DNA of 22,950 bases from G963674665 sp964609625 (lineage in GTDB: Bacteria > Desulfobacterota > Desulfovibrionia > Desulfovibrionales > Desulfovibrionaceae), in NCBI GenBank assembly GCA_964609625.1, contig CAZSRS010000052.1:1-22950 (forward strand), written 5' to 3'. Positions 8,372 to 15,696 of this stretch are shown here, piece after piece (within the stretch, counting starts at the first letter, position 1; each line of letters opens with the position of its first letter). The translations under genes and the position numbers were made by a program. Under the pieces are notes generated by a model that ran no database searches, was not told where the DNA came from, and was given only the letters and a program-made list of their open reading frames with translations.

Positions 8372-9213
8372 GCCAGGTCTTGCTGCCCGACTCCCTGGAC
8401 GCGCTCTGGCCCCTGCTGGAGCGCCCCGGCGTGGGTATCTTCGCCGGCGGCACCGACGTCTTTCCCAGGCGCCGAGGCAATCCCGACGCCCTCACAACCC
8501 TGGTCGGGCTGGAGCGCATCGAAGCCTTGCGCGGTGTCACCGAATGCAGGGGGGAGATGGTCATCGGCGCGGCCACGCCCCTGTCCGAGGTGCTCGCGTC
8601 CGGGGCAGTGCAGCGGCGCGCCCCCGTACTGACACAGGCTCTGGCCTGTCTGGGCTCGCCCCTGGTGCGCAACGCCGCCACCCTTGGGGGCAATCTCTGC
8701 ACCGCCTCTCCGGCCGGCGACAGCCTGCCCCCGTTGTTCGTGCTCCAGGCAATGGTGAAACTGCAACACCACCAGGGGAGCAGGACCCTGCCCGTGTCAG
8801 CATTCATCCTCGGTCCGGGGCGCACGGCCCTGGAAGCCGGCGAGATCGTCTCGGCCCTGCGCATTCCTCCACCTGCCCCCTGCGCCCGACAGGTACAACA
8901 CTTCGAGAAACTGGGGCTGCGCTCGGCCATGGCCATTGCCGTGGCCAGTCTGGCCGCGAGCATCGAGCTGGACGACGCGGGAGTGGTCCTAAACGCCCGA
9001 CTGGCCTGGGGCAGCGTGCATCCGGGCATCCTGGTCTGTCCCGAGGCCGAGGCTGCCCTCCTGGGCGCGCCATTGAACCACCAAAGCCTGGAGCGGGCTG
9101 GCGCCCTGGCCCAGGCCGCTGCCCGCCCCATTGACGACCTGCGCGCCACGGCCCACTACCGCCGGGAGATGGTCAACCGCCTGTTGCTGCGCCTCCTCCC
9201 CAAGGGGGCGTGA
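8368..9213 (+). CDS. Molybdenum hydroxylase FAD-binding medium subunit
   Basis: The 281-residue protein is the flavin subunit of the hydroxylase. FAGGTDV (25-31) and RNAATLGGNL (from Arg101) followed by SPAGDSLPPL are the two FAD pyrophosphate-binding signatures of the CoxM/XdhB family, and the C-terminal third matches the usual CO-dehydrogenase flavoprotein C-terminal domain. The length is normal. It lacks the inserted four-cysteine loop that carries the extra [4Fe-4S] cluster in 4-hydroxybenzoyl-CoA reductase (HcrB), so a reductive role of that type is less likely than hydroxylation. The GTG start overlaps the previous stop as GTGA, with GGAGG/GGAGA just upstream. A 92-bp gap follows before the first ligase. 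Confidence 0.93.
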   Translation: MSQVLLPDSLDALWPLLERPGVGIFAGGTDVFPRRRGNPDALTTLVGLERIEALRGVTECRGEMVIGAATPLSEVLASGAVQRRAPVLTQALACLGSPLVRNAATLGGNLCTASPAGDSLPPLFVLQAMVKLQHHQGSRTLPVSAFILGPGRTALEAGEIVSALRIPPPAPCARQVQHFEKLGLRSAMAIAVASLAASIELDDAGVVLNARLAWGSVHPGILVCPEAEAALLGAPLNHQSLERAGALAQAAARPIDDLRATAHYRREMVNRLLLRLLPKGA

Positions 9214-9241
9214 CACGCTGCCCAACGGCCGCGCCATCTTC

Positions 9242-9270
9242 TTGAATTTTCCGCCTCCTGCCCGTATCAG
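9242..9270 (+). promoter_or_regulatory. Weak sigma70-like promoter candidate before the ligases
   Basis: TTGAAT (9242-9247), a 17-bp spacer and TATCAG (9265-9270) lie 36 bp before the first ligase start, inside the only sizeable gap in the first half of the cluster. The TATCAG hexamer is immediately repeated, at 9272-9277. Four of six bases match each consensus hexamer. It could let the ligase block be expressed separately from the hydroxylase genes. Such matches occur by chance, so support is weak. Confidence 0.22.
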
Positions 9271-9305
9271 GTATCAGTTCCCATTCTCGACTTGAAGGAG
9301 TCTCC

Positions 9306-10829
9306 ATGCTTCCTTATCGGAACATGACCGAACCCATCCTCGACCACACCCTGTCCCGCCTCCCACACCTGGCCGACAAGGTCGTGCTGACCTGCGGCAG
9401 CCGTTCCTGGACGCACACGCAACTCCGGGACAACGCCAATCGCTTCGGCAACCTGCTGTTGGCAGCGGGCCTGCGCCCCGGGGAGCGGATGGCCATTGCC
9501 ATGCCGGACAGTTTGGCCTGGGCCGCGGCCTGCCTCGGCGCCATCCGGGCTGGCATCATCCCGGTGGCGGTCCATGCCGTGTTCAAACGCTTCCAGGTGG
9601 AGGACATCCTGCGGCACAGCGACGCCGCGGCCCTGGTCACGCTAGAGACCGTTCCCTCTGCCGGGGCGTCCGCATCTTCCCTGCGCACGGTGCTCCACGT
9701 GGACGACGACCGTCTTGAAGAGTTCCTCGCGCCGCACTCACCGAAGTTGCAACCGCATCAGCCGACCCCAGAGGATGTGGCCTTCCTGATCTATACCTCT
9801 GGCAGCACTGGGCATCCCAAGGGCGTGCCCCACCTGCACGGAGACTATGCATCGCTCTTTTCCTCGCTTCCCAAGGCGCTGCTTGGGCTCGGACCTGAGG
9901 ACATCCTTTTTTGCCCCGCCAAATTGAGCTTCTCCTGGGGGCTGGTCAACAACCTTTTCCACGTTCCCGCGGCGGGAGCCCGCTGCATCCTGATCACCGA
10001 GCCCCTGACACCGCGCATGGTGCTGGATGTCATGCTGCGGGAAAAACCAACGCTATTCCTCACGGTGCCCACCCTGACCAACGCTCTGCTGCCCTTGCTA
10101 CGTAAAGGCAGCCCTCTGGAGAATCTGCGCCTCTGTTGCAGCGGCGGCGAGCCCATACCCGGACCCGTGGCTGCAAGATGGCAGGAAATGACCGGCCTCC
10201 CCATCCACAACTGCCTTGGCACCTCCGAGATCCCGACCTGTTGCATATACGGACAAGTGGACCAGAGACGTCCCGAGGTCAGCGGCACACTGAACAGCTT
10301 CTGCGAGGCGCGGGTCGTGGACGAGAACGGCAACGACGTACACGACGGAGAACTAGGTGTCCTGCTGCTGCGTAGTCCACCCATCGCCCGGTTCTACTGG
10401 AACGACCCGGAGTGGAGCCAACGCTCCATGCTCGAGGGCGGCTGGTGGGTCTCGGGCGACGTGGTGCGCAGGGAAGGCGATACCTTCATCTTTCTGGGGC
10501 GCAACGACGACATGCTCAAGATCGGCGGCATCTGGGTCTCGCCAGCGCAGGTGGAGAGCGTGCTCCTGGAGCACCCGGGAGTGCGCGAATGCGCCGTGAC
10601 TGGCGTTCACATGGCCGGCCTGATGCAAGTGCGCGCCCACGTGGTGCCTGGCGAGGGCCTTGCGCCCGGCCCCGAGGCCGTGGGCCTTCTACGAAGGCAC
10701 GTGCTGGAGCGTCTGCCCAGGTACATGTGCCCCTCGGCAATTGTATTTTGCGAGGAACTGCCCAAGACGGTCTCCGGCAAGATCCAACGCTTCATGCTGC
10801 GCCATGAAGCCACCGACGATGCGGCATGA
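9306..10829 (+). CDS. Benzoate-CoA-ligase-like acyl-adenylating enzyme, copy 1
   Basis: This 507-residue ANL-superfamily enzyme should activate a carboxylic acid with ATP to the acyl-adenylate and pass it to CoA or to a carrier-protein thiol. It has the P-loop YTSGSTGHPKG (163-173, Lys172), the CPAKLSFSWGLVNN segment and the C-terminal GRNDDMLKIGG hinge. The closing PKTVSGKIQRF contains the catalytic Lys492. The pattern fits the benzoate-CoA ligase branch (aryl acids) more than fatty acyl-CoA ligases. AAGGAG lies five bases before the ATG; the second Met (NMTEP) is an alternative start. It is the first of three tandem paralogues. It is identical in DNA to copy 2 over 9345-9730 and 10437-10684 but differs in the middle, where its substrate-pocket motifs are CCSGGEPI and CLGTSEIPTCC. 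The exact acid cannot be read from sequence. Confidence 0.9.
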   Translation: MLPYRNMTEPILDHTLSRLPHLADKVVLTCGSRSWTHTQLRDNANRFGNLLLAAGLRPGERMAIAMPDSLAWAAACLGAIRAGIIPVAVHAVFKRFQVEDILRHSDAAALVTLETVPSAGASASSLRTVLHVDDDRLEEFLAPHSPKLQPHQPTPEDVAFLIYTSGSTGHPKGVPHLHGDYASLFSSLPKALLGLGPEDILFCPAKLSFSWGLVNNLFHVPAAGARCILITEPLTPRMVLDVMLREKPTLFLTVPTLTNALLPLLRKGSPLENLRLCCSGGEPIPGPVAARWQEMTGLPIHNCLGTSEIPTCCIYGQVDQRRPEVSGTLNSFCEARVVDENGNDVHDGELGVLLLRSPPIARFYWNDPEWSQRSMLEGGWWVSGDVVRREGDTFIFLGRNDDMLKIGGIWVSPAQVESVLLEHPGVRECAVTGVHMAGLMQVRAHVVPGEGLAPGPEAVGLLRRHVLERLPRYMCPSAIVFCEELPKTVSGKIQRFMLRHEATDDAA

Positions 10830-11078
10830 GTCCATTCCCCCCCTTGTTCAAAGGGCCTTTGTTTCACCAGCCAATTGTTTTTGTTTTTCGATGGGGCTAT
10901 GGTCGAGTATTCATGACTTCGCATGACATAGAGCCGTCAGCCTGGGAATTCCAACTATCTGGAGGTGAATCATGCTGCCCTACCGGAACATGACCGAGCC
11001 CATCCTCGATCACACCCTGTCCCGCCTCCCACACCTGGCCGACAAGGTCGTGCTGACCTGCGGCAGCCGTTCCTGGAC
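10815..11078 (+). repeat. Direct repeat spanning the ligase 1-2 spacer (first copy)
   Basis: This block covers the end of ligase 1, the 142-bp spacer and the first codons of ligase 2. It is nearly identical to 12481-12743, with about ten differences. These include a C7 versus C6 run, TGA versus TAA as the upstream stop, and ATG versus GTG as the downstream start. The spacer is AT-richer than the genes around it and contains T-rich tracts and TGGAGGTGAATC before the start codon. A TTGTTT (10875-10880), 17-bp, TATGGT (10898-10903) arrangement is a weak promoter candidate repeated in both spacers. Confidence 0.9.
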
Positions 11079-12495
11079 GCACACGCAACTCCGGGACAAC
11101 GCCAATCGCTTCGGCAACCTGCTGTTGGCAGCGGGCCTGCGCCCCGGGGAGCGGATGGCCATTGCCATGCCGGACAGTTTGGCCTGGGCCGCGGCCTGCC
11201 TCGGCGCCATCCGGGCTGGCATCATCCCGGTGGCGGTCCATGCCGTGTTCAAACGCTTCCAGGTGGAGGACATCCTGCGGCACAGCGACGCCGCGGCCCT
11301 GGTCACGCTAGAGACCGTTCCCTCTGCCGGGGCGTCCGCATCTTCCCTGCGCACGGTGCTCCACGTGGACGACGACCGTCTTGAAGAGTTCCTCGCACCG
11401 CACTCACCGAAGTTGCACCCGCATCAGCCGACCCCAGAGGACGTGGCCTTCCTGACCTATACCTCAGGCAGTACAGGGCATCCCAAGGGCGTGCCCCACC
11501 TGCACGGTGATTATGCATCGATCTATGCCTCGTTCCCCGAGCTCGAACTGCGGCTCGGACCGGAGGACCTCGTCTTCTGCCCCGCCAAGCTGAGCTTCAT
11601 CTGGGGGCTGGTGAACAACCTTTTCCACGTTCCCACGGCAGGCGCACGCTGCATCCTGATCACCGAACCCCTGACCCCCCCCCTGGTGCTGGAGGTCATG
11701 CTACGGGAGAAACCCACGGTATTCCTCACGGTGCCCACCCTGACCAACGCCCTGCTGCCCCTGCTGGATGAGAACACCCATCTTGAAAACCTGCGCCTCT
11801 GCTACAGCACCGGCGAACCCATGCCCGGGCCCGTGGCGGCCGCGTGGCAGATCAAGACCGGGCTGCCCATGCACAACTGCCTAGGCTCCTCCGAGACCTC
11901 GACCTGCTGCGTCTACGGCCGGGTGGACCCCCGGCGACCTGAAGTCAGCGGCACCCTGAATAGTTTCTACGAGGCCCGGGTCGTGAACGAGAACGGCGAC
12001 GACGTACCCGACGGGGAGCCTGGAGTATTGCTCATACGCAGTCCGTCCCTGGCCCGTTTTTACTGGAACGACCCGGAGTGGAGCCGACGCTCCATGCTCG
12101 AAGGCGGCTGGTGGGTCTCGGGCGACGTGGTGCGCAGGGAAGGCGATACCTTCATCTTTCTGGGGCGCAACGACGACATGCTCAAGATCGGCGGCATCTG
12201 GGTCTCGCCAGCGCAGGTGGAGAGCGTGCTCCTGGAGCACCCGGGAGTGCGCGAATGCGCCGTGACTGGCGTTCACATGGCCGGCCTGATGCAAGTGCGC
12301 GCCCACGTGGTGCCTGGCGAGGGCCTTGCGCCCGGCCCCGAGGCCGTGGGGCTACTGCGGCGGCACATGCTGGAGCGCCTGCCCAAGTACATGTGCCCCT
12401 CGGCCGTTGTCTTCTGCGACGAATTGCCCAAGACGATCTCGGGCAAGATCCAACGCTTCAAATTGCGCCAGGAGCAGACCGACGATGCGGCATAA
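10972..12495 (+). CDS. Benzoate-CoA-ligase-like acyl-adenylating enzyme, copy 2
   Basis: This 507-residue paralogue of copy 1 has the same catalytic outfit: YTSGSTGHPKG with Lys172, GRNDDMLKIGG, and PKTISGKIQRF with Lys492. Residues 1 to about 147 are identical to copy 1 and so is the C-terminal hinge region. The central part differs: FIWGLVNN in place of FSWGLVNN, CYSTGEPM in place of CCSGGEPI, and CLGSSETSTCC in place of CLGTSEIPTCC. These segments line the acyl pocket in benzoate-CoA ligases, so the copies may accept different acids or act on different intermediates. The ATG at 10972 has GGAGGTGA seven bases upstream. The spacer before it is repeated before copy 3. No frameshift or stop is seen, so the gene looks functional. 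Confidence 0.9.
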   Translation: MLPYRNMTEPILDHTLSRLPHLADKVVLTCGSRSWTHTQLRDNANRFGNLLLAAGLRPGERMAIAMPDSLAWAAACLGAIRAGIIPVAVHAVFKRFQVEDILRHSDAAALVTLETVPSAGASASSLRTVLHVDDDRLEEFLAPHSPKLHPHQPTPEDVAFLTYTSGSTGHPKGVPHLHGDYASIYASFPELELRLGPEDLVFCPAKLSFIWGLVNNLFHVPTAGARCILITEPLTPPLVLEVMLREKPTVFLTVPTLTNALLPLLDENTHLENLRLCYSTGEPMPGPVAAAWQIKTGLPMHNCLGSSETSTCCVYGRVDPRRPEVSGTLNSFYEARVVNENGDDVPDGEPGVLLIRSPSLARFYWNDPEWSRRSMLEGGWWVSGDVVRREGDTFIFLGRNDDMLKIGGIWVSPAQVESVLLEHPGVRECAVTGVHMAGLMQVRAHVVPGEGLAPGPEAVGLLRRHMLERLPKYMCPSAVVFCDELPKTISGKIQRFKLRQEQTDDAA

Positions 12496-12743
12496 ATCCA
12501 TTCCCCCCTTGTTCAAAGGGCCTTTGTTTCACCAGCCAATTGTTTTTGTTTGTCGATGGGGCTATGGTCGAGCATTCATGACTTCGCATGACATAGAGCC
12601 GTCAGCCTGGGGATTCCGACTATCTGGAGGTGAATCGTGCTGCCCTACCGGAACATGACCGAGCCCATCCTCGACCACACCCTGTCCCGCCTCCCACACC
12701 TGGCCGACAAGGTCGTGCTGACCTGCGGCAGCCGTTCCTGGAC
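12481..12743 (+). repeat. Direct repeat spanning the ligase 2-3 spacer (second copy)
   Basis: This is the second copy of the spacer repeat described at 10815-11078. It covers the end of ligase 2, a 141-bp spacer and the first 107 bases of ligase 3. Identity to the first copy stops abruptly at 12743, after which ligase 3 follows its own sequence. The start codon here is GTG where the first copy has ATG, and the ribosome-binding sequence TGGAGGTGAATC is unchanged. Confidence 0.9.
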
Positions 12744-14169
12744 ACATGCCCAACTGCGGGACAACTGCAACCGCTTTGGCAGCCTGCTTTTGTCAGCCGG
12801 CCTGCTCCCCGGCGAGCGCGTGGTCCTGGTCCTGCAGGATAGTCTGGCCTGGGCCATGGCCTTTCTCGGCACCATGCGCGCCGGGCTCATCCCCGTGGCC
12901 TTGAACGCGCTGTTCAAGCGCTCCCAGGTGGAGGAGATCATGAACCACTGCGGCGCCACGGCGCTGCTGACGCACCCCGCCCTTGAAGGAAGCGCCGCGA
13001 ACACCTCGGCACTGCGCACCGTCATGCATCTGGACGACGACAGCCTGGGCCAACTCCTGGCGCCGCATGCTCTGGAGCTGACGGTCCACCCCTCGAATCT
13101 GGAAGACGTGGCCTACATGGTCTACACCTCGGGCAGCACAGGCCACCCCAAGGGTGTGCCGCATCTGCACGGCGACTATCGCCCCATGTATGAGACATTC
13201 CCCCTGGACGTCCTGCATCTGACCGAAGACGACGTGTTGTTCTGCCCCTCCAAGTTGTCCTTTGTCTGGGGGCTGGCCAACAACATCTTCTACCCTCCCA
13301 CCGTGGGGGCGCGCAGCATCCTAAGCACCGAGACCGTGACCCCGGCCCTGGTGCTGGAAATCATCCAGCGCGAGAAGCCCACCCTGCTGCTCACCGTGCC
13401 TACCCTGATCAATGCCCTGCTGCCCTTGCTCGACAAGGACACCCGCCTGGACAACCTGCGCATGTGTTTCAGCGCCGGCGAACCCCTGCCCGGCGCAGTG
13501 CTCGAGCGCTGGCTGGAGAAGACTGGCCTCCCCCTGTACAACTGCTACGGCACCTCCGAGGCGTCCACCTGCTGCATCGCCGGCCTGCTGGACAGACTGC
13601 GCCCCGAGGTCAGCGGCCGGCTGCTCCGCCACTACCAAGCCAGAATTGTCGATGACAACGGCCAGGACGTGCCCGACGGGAAACAAGGTGTACTCGCGTT
13701 GCGCGGCGAAACCCTCTCGCCCTACTACTGGAGCGACCCGGAGTGGAGCGAGCGCTCCCACATCGACGGCGGATGGTGGATCTCCGGCGACCGCTTCCGC
13801 AGGGAAGGCGACACCTACATCTTCATGGGGCGCAACGACGACATGCTCAGGATCGGTGGCATCTGGGTGGCGCCAGTGGTGGTGGAGAGCGCATTGATGG
13901 AACACCCCCAGGTGCGTGAATGCGCGGTGACCGGCATGACCATTGGCGGCCTGATGCAGGTGCGCGCCCACGTGGTGCCCGGCGAGGATCTCGAGCCTGG
14001 TCCCGAGACCGTGGGACTGCTACGCCGGCACGTGCTGGAGCGCCTGCCCAAGTACATGTGCCCCTCGTCCTTTGTCTTTTGCAATGAACTACCCAAGACG
14101 GCCTCGGGCAAGATCCAGCGCTTCGTGCTGCGCACGGCGCCTGCTCCGGCCCAAGGAGACGCCACATGA
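12637..14169 (+). CDS. Benzoate-CoA-ligase-like acyl-adenylating enzyme, copy 3
   Basis: This 510-residue enzyme is the most divergent of the three ligases. It keeps YTSGSTGHPKG (Lys172), GRNDDMLRIGG and PKTASGKIQRF (Lys492), so adenylation and thioester formation should both be possible. Its first 35 or so residues match copies 1 and 2, then the sequence diverges, with pocket motifs FVWGLANN, CFSAGEPL and CYGTSEASTCC. The GTG at 12637 is the start by homology and by the GGAGG upstream; the ATG at the seventh codon is an alternative. The stop overlaps the ATG of the acyl carrier protein (ATGA). That coupling makes this copy the best candidate for loading the carrier, which is an inference from gene order alone. 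Confidence 0.9.
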   Translation: MLPYRNMTEPILDHTLSRLPHLADKVVLTCGSRSWTHAQLRDNCNRFGSLLLSAGLLPGERVVLVLQDSLAWAMAFLGTMRAGLIPVALNALFKRSQVEEIMNHCGATALLTHPALEGSAANTSALRTVMHLDDDSLGQLLAPHALELTVHPSNLEDVAYMVYTSGSTGHPKGVPHLHGDYRPMYETFPLDVLHLTEDDVLFCPSKLSFVWGLANNIFYPPTVGARSILSTETVTPALVLEIIQREKPTLLLTVPTLINALLPLLDKDTRLDNLRMCFSAGEPLPGAVLERWLEKTGLPLYNCYGTSEASTCCIAGLLDRLRPEVSGRLLRHYQARIVDDNGQDVPDGKQGVLALRGETLSPYYWSDPEWSERSHIDGGWWISGDRFRREGDTYIFMGRNDDMLRIGGIWVAPVVVESALMEHPQVRECAVTGMTIGGLMQVRAHVVPGEDLEPGPETVGLLRRHVLERLPKYMCPSSFVFCNELPKTASGKIQRFVLRTAPAPAQGDAT

Positions 14170-14441
14170 ACCCAGCCCTTGGAGCCTCCCAAGCTATTGA
14201 CCAGTGCATGGGCACGATCCTGACCCTGATGCGTAAGACCTACGTCAATCCCAAGATCCTGGAAAACCTGGACCCGGACCGCCCCCTGGTGGAGCAGGGC
14301 ATGGACTCCGTGGACCTGCCGCTGATGGTGCTGGTGACACAGGATCATTACAAGATCGAGTACGACGATGCGGAGTTGACCGACCTGAGCACCCTGTGGG
14401 AATTCGCGACCCTCACCGCGCGCAAGGCAGATCTTGCATGA
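14166..14441 (+). CDS. Free-standing acyl carrier protein
   Basis: This 91-residue acidic protein has the size and layout of a phosphopantetheine-binding carrier. The attachment motif GMDSVDL places the modified serine at Ser48 at the start of helix II, and YKIEYDDAELTDLSTL matches the usual helix II-III region. A phosphopantetheinyl transferase would have to come from elsewhere, since none is in the window. There is no PKS or NRPS module here, so the protein should act in trans, probably receiving an aryl-acyl group from one of the ligases and giving it to the GNAT-like protein encoded next. It overlaps both neighbours by 4 bp (ATGA at 14166 and at 14438), which suggests matched production. 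Confidence 0.88.
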   Translation: MNPALGASQAIDQCMGTILTLMRKTYVNPKILENLDPDRPLVEQGMDSVDLPLMVLVTQDHYKIEYDDAELTDLSTLWEFATLTARKADLA

Positions 14442-15478
14442 CCAGGGGCGAGGCCATCTTCCAGCTCCGGGAAGAACCCTTGGCAGTGGAACCGGGGCAA
14501 CGTGTCGCCATCGAGGGCTTCGAGCCCGCGGACGCCTGGGGTGTGGCGCGGTTGTTCCACGCAGTCTACGGCGACGGCTACCCCATAGACACCTATTACA
14601 TTCCCGACAAGCTGTGCGAGGAAAACGCCTCTGGCAGGCTCTACTCAGTGGTGGCGCGCACGCCCTCGGGTGACATCGTGGGACACATGGGCATGTACTC
14701 CCACGCCCCCTTTCCGCTGTTGCTTGAAGCTGGCCTGGGACTTGTCCTCCCCTCCTACAGGGCCACCTTCGTCAACGTGGCCTACCGCATGAGCGCGTTT
14801 CTCACCGAGGAGCTGGCGCCACACACGCCTGTCCAGGCCCTGATGGGCGAGGCGGTCTGCGCCCATCTCATGATCCAGAAGATGGCCGTGTTCAACAGGC
14901 TGCTCCCCGTGGGCCTGGAGCTGGGGCTGATACCGGCCGGAGTCTACGACAGCACCGGGAACAGAACCACCTGCCTGTTGCAGTTCAGGAGCTATGTCGA
15001 TGCGCCGCAACGTGTGTACATACCCGCGCTCTACGAGGAGCACGCCCGGTTCATCTACGCGGGGCTTGGCATCGAACGGGAATTCGCCGTTGCCGAAGCC
15101 GCACTGCCCGAGGGGCGCTGCGAGACCACCGAGCAGACGTTCGACTCCGCCGGGGTGGCCCGTTGCAGCGTGGCATCCCTGGCCCAGGATTTCCCGGCCA
15201 TGCTGGGGGATTTCGAGTCCCGGACAGCGGCTTGCGCTGCCCGGCAGCTGTTTCTCAACCTGAGCCAGCCACAGGTGGAGGGTGCCGTGGATTACCTACG
15301 CGGCCAGGGCTGGTTCTTCTGCGGCTTCATGCCGCGTTGGTTCGACAGCGACGCCCTGGTCATGCAGAAACTGGCCGCACCCACGGACTACGATTCCGTG
15401 CAATTACTGGAAGAGCGCTCCAAGAGGATCCTGGAGCTGGTGCGCGAGGACCGGCGCCGATGCACCGACGAGGCGTGA
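14438..15478 (+). CDS. GNAT-like acyltransferase, last gene of the cluster
   Basis: This 346-residue protein has an N-terminal half resembling a GNAT fold: LFHAVYGDGYPIDTYY, then DIVGHMGMY (79-87), and a GLGLVLPSYR segment in the position of the acyl-CoA-binding motif A. The usual R/QxxGxG/A loop is not clear, so cofactor binding may be altered or may use an acyl carrier instead. The C-terminal half (about 200-335: QRVYIPALYEEH, RQLFLNLSQPQVEG, DALVMQKL) resembles the end of the 441-residue protein that opens the cluster. The ATG at 14438 overlaps the carrier-protein stop (ATGA). The open frame extends upstream to 14396, but that part lies within the carrier-protein gene. A role in moving the carrier-bound acyl group to an amine fits the context but is unproven. 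Confidence 0.65.
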   Translation: MTRGEAIFQLREEPLAVEPGQRVAIEGFEPADAWGVARLFHAVYGDGYPIDTYYIPDKLCEENASGRLYSVVARTPSGDIVGHMGMYSHAPFPLLLEAGLGLVLPSYRATFVNVAYRMSAFLTEELAPHTPVQALMGEAVCAHLMIQKMAVFNRLLPVGLELGLIPAGVYDSTGNRTTCLLQFRSYVDAPQRVYIPALYEEHARFIYAGLGIEREFAVAEAALPEGRCETTEQTFDSAGVARCSVASLAQDFPAMLGDFESRTAACAARQLFLNLSQPQVEGAVDYLRGQGWFFCGFMPRWFDSDALVMQKLAAPTDYDSVQLLEERSKRILELVREDRRRCTDEA

Positions 15479-15497
15479 GCTGCACGCGGGTTCACGC
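15473..15497. terminator. Hairpin between convergent gene ends, weak terminator candidate
   Basis: The two gene blocks end only 13 bp apart. GCGTG (15473-15477) pairs with CACGC (15483-15487), and alternatively GCGTGA (15473-15478) pairs with TCACGC (15492-15497). There is no T-tract on either side, so any termination would be inefficient or factor-dependent, and read-through into the opposite block as antisense RNA is possible. Confidence 0.2.
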
Positions 15498-15653
15498 GAG
15501 GTCCTTGCGCACGTCCGAGGCCAGCACCAGGATTATTCCCACCAGGGGGGAGAGCAGCAGGGAAGCGAAGAAATACCCCCAGAAACCCAGCTTGCGGTTC
15601 ATGCCCAAAAAGGCCACCACAAGACTCGCGATCAGGTACGCGATGTAGATCAT
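15492..15653 (-). CDS. Small two-helix membrane protein (53 residues)
   Basis: The protein consists of two hydrophobic helices (about 2-17 and 25-46) separated by a short basic turn (MNRKLGFWG), followed by SDVRKDLA. This layout is common among short bacterial membrane proteins of unknown role. The frame is open upstream to 15851, but that part is antisense-like, Arg-rich sequence. ATG codons at 15668, 15659 and 15653 compete; 15653 is preferred because GGGAG lies six bases upstream of it. It is the last gene of the minus-strand operon, 43 bp after the SPFH gene, so it may assist that protein or the exporter. Function is unknown. Confidence 0.65.
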   Translation of the reverse strand: MIYIAYLIASLVVAFLGMNRKLGFWGYFFASLLLSPLVGIILVLASDVRKDLA

Positions 15654-15696
15654 GGCCATCTCCCGCATCCACGCCGGGACTTTCTCCGTTGCGTGG

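Larger units (their letters stand above)
9306..14169 (+). repeat. Tandem triplication of a 1.67-kb ligase unit
   Basis: Three ligase genes start at 9306, 10972 and 12637, a period of 1666 then 1665 bp. Copies 1 and 2 are identical over 386 bp (9345-9730 and 11011-11396) and again over 248 bp (10437-10684 and 12103-12350), with clear divergence between those blocks. Copy 3 shares with copy 2 the upstream spacer and the first 107 bases of coding sequence (to 12743), then diverges across the rest. The sharp identity boundaries fit recent duplication with gene conversion. Confidence 0.93.

Noticed and set aside
5601..9213. Aerobic CO dehydrogenase (CoxLSM)
   Set aside because: The gene order differs and the large subunit lacks the AYxCSFR loop that marks true CO dehydrogenases.
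10829..10880. Rho-independent terminator after ligase 1 (CAAAGGGCCTTTG followed by T-rich DNA)
   Set aside because: The inverted repeat leaves only a one-base loop, and the alternative CCCTT/AAGGG stem is just 5 bp, so a functional hairpin is doubtful.
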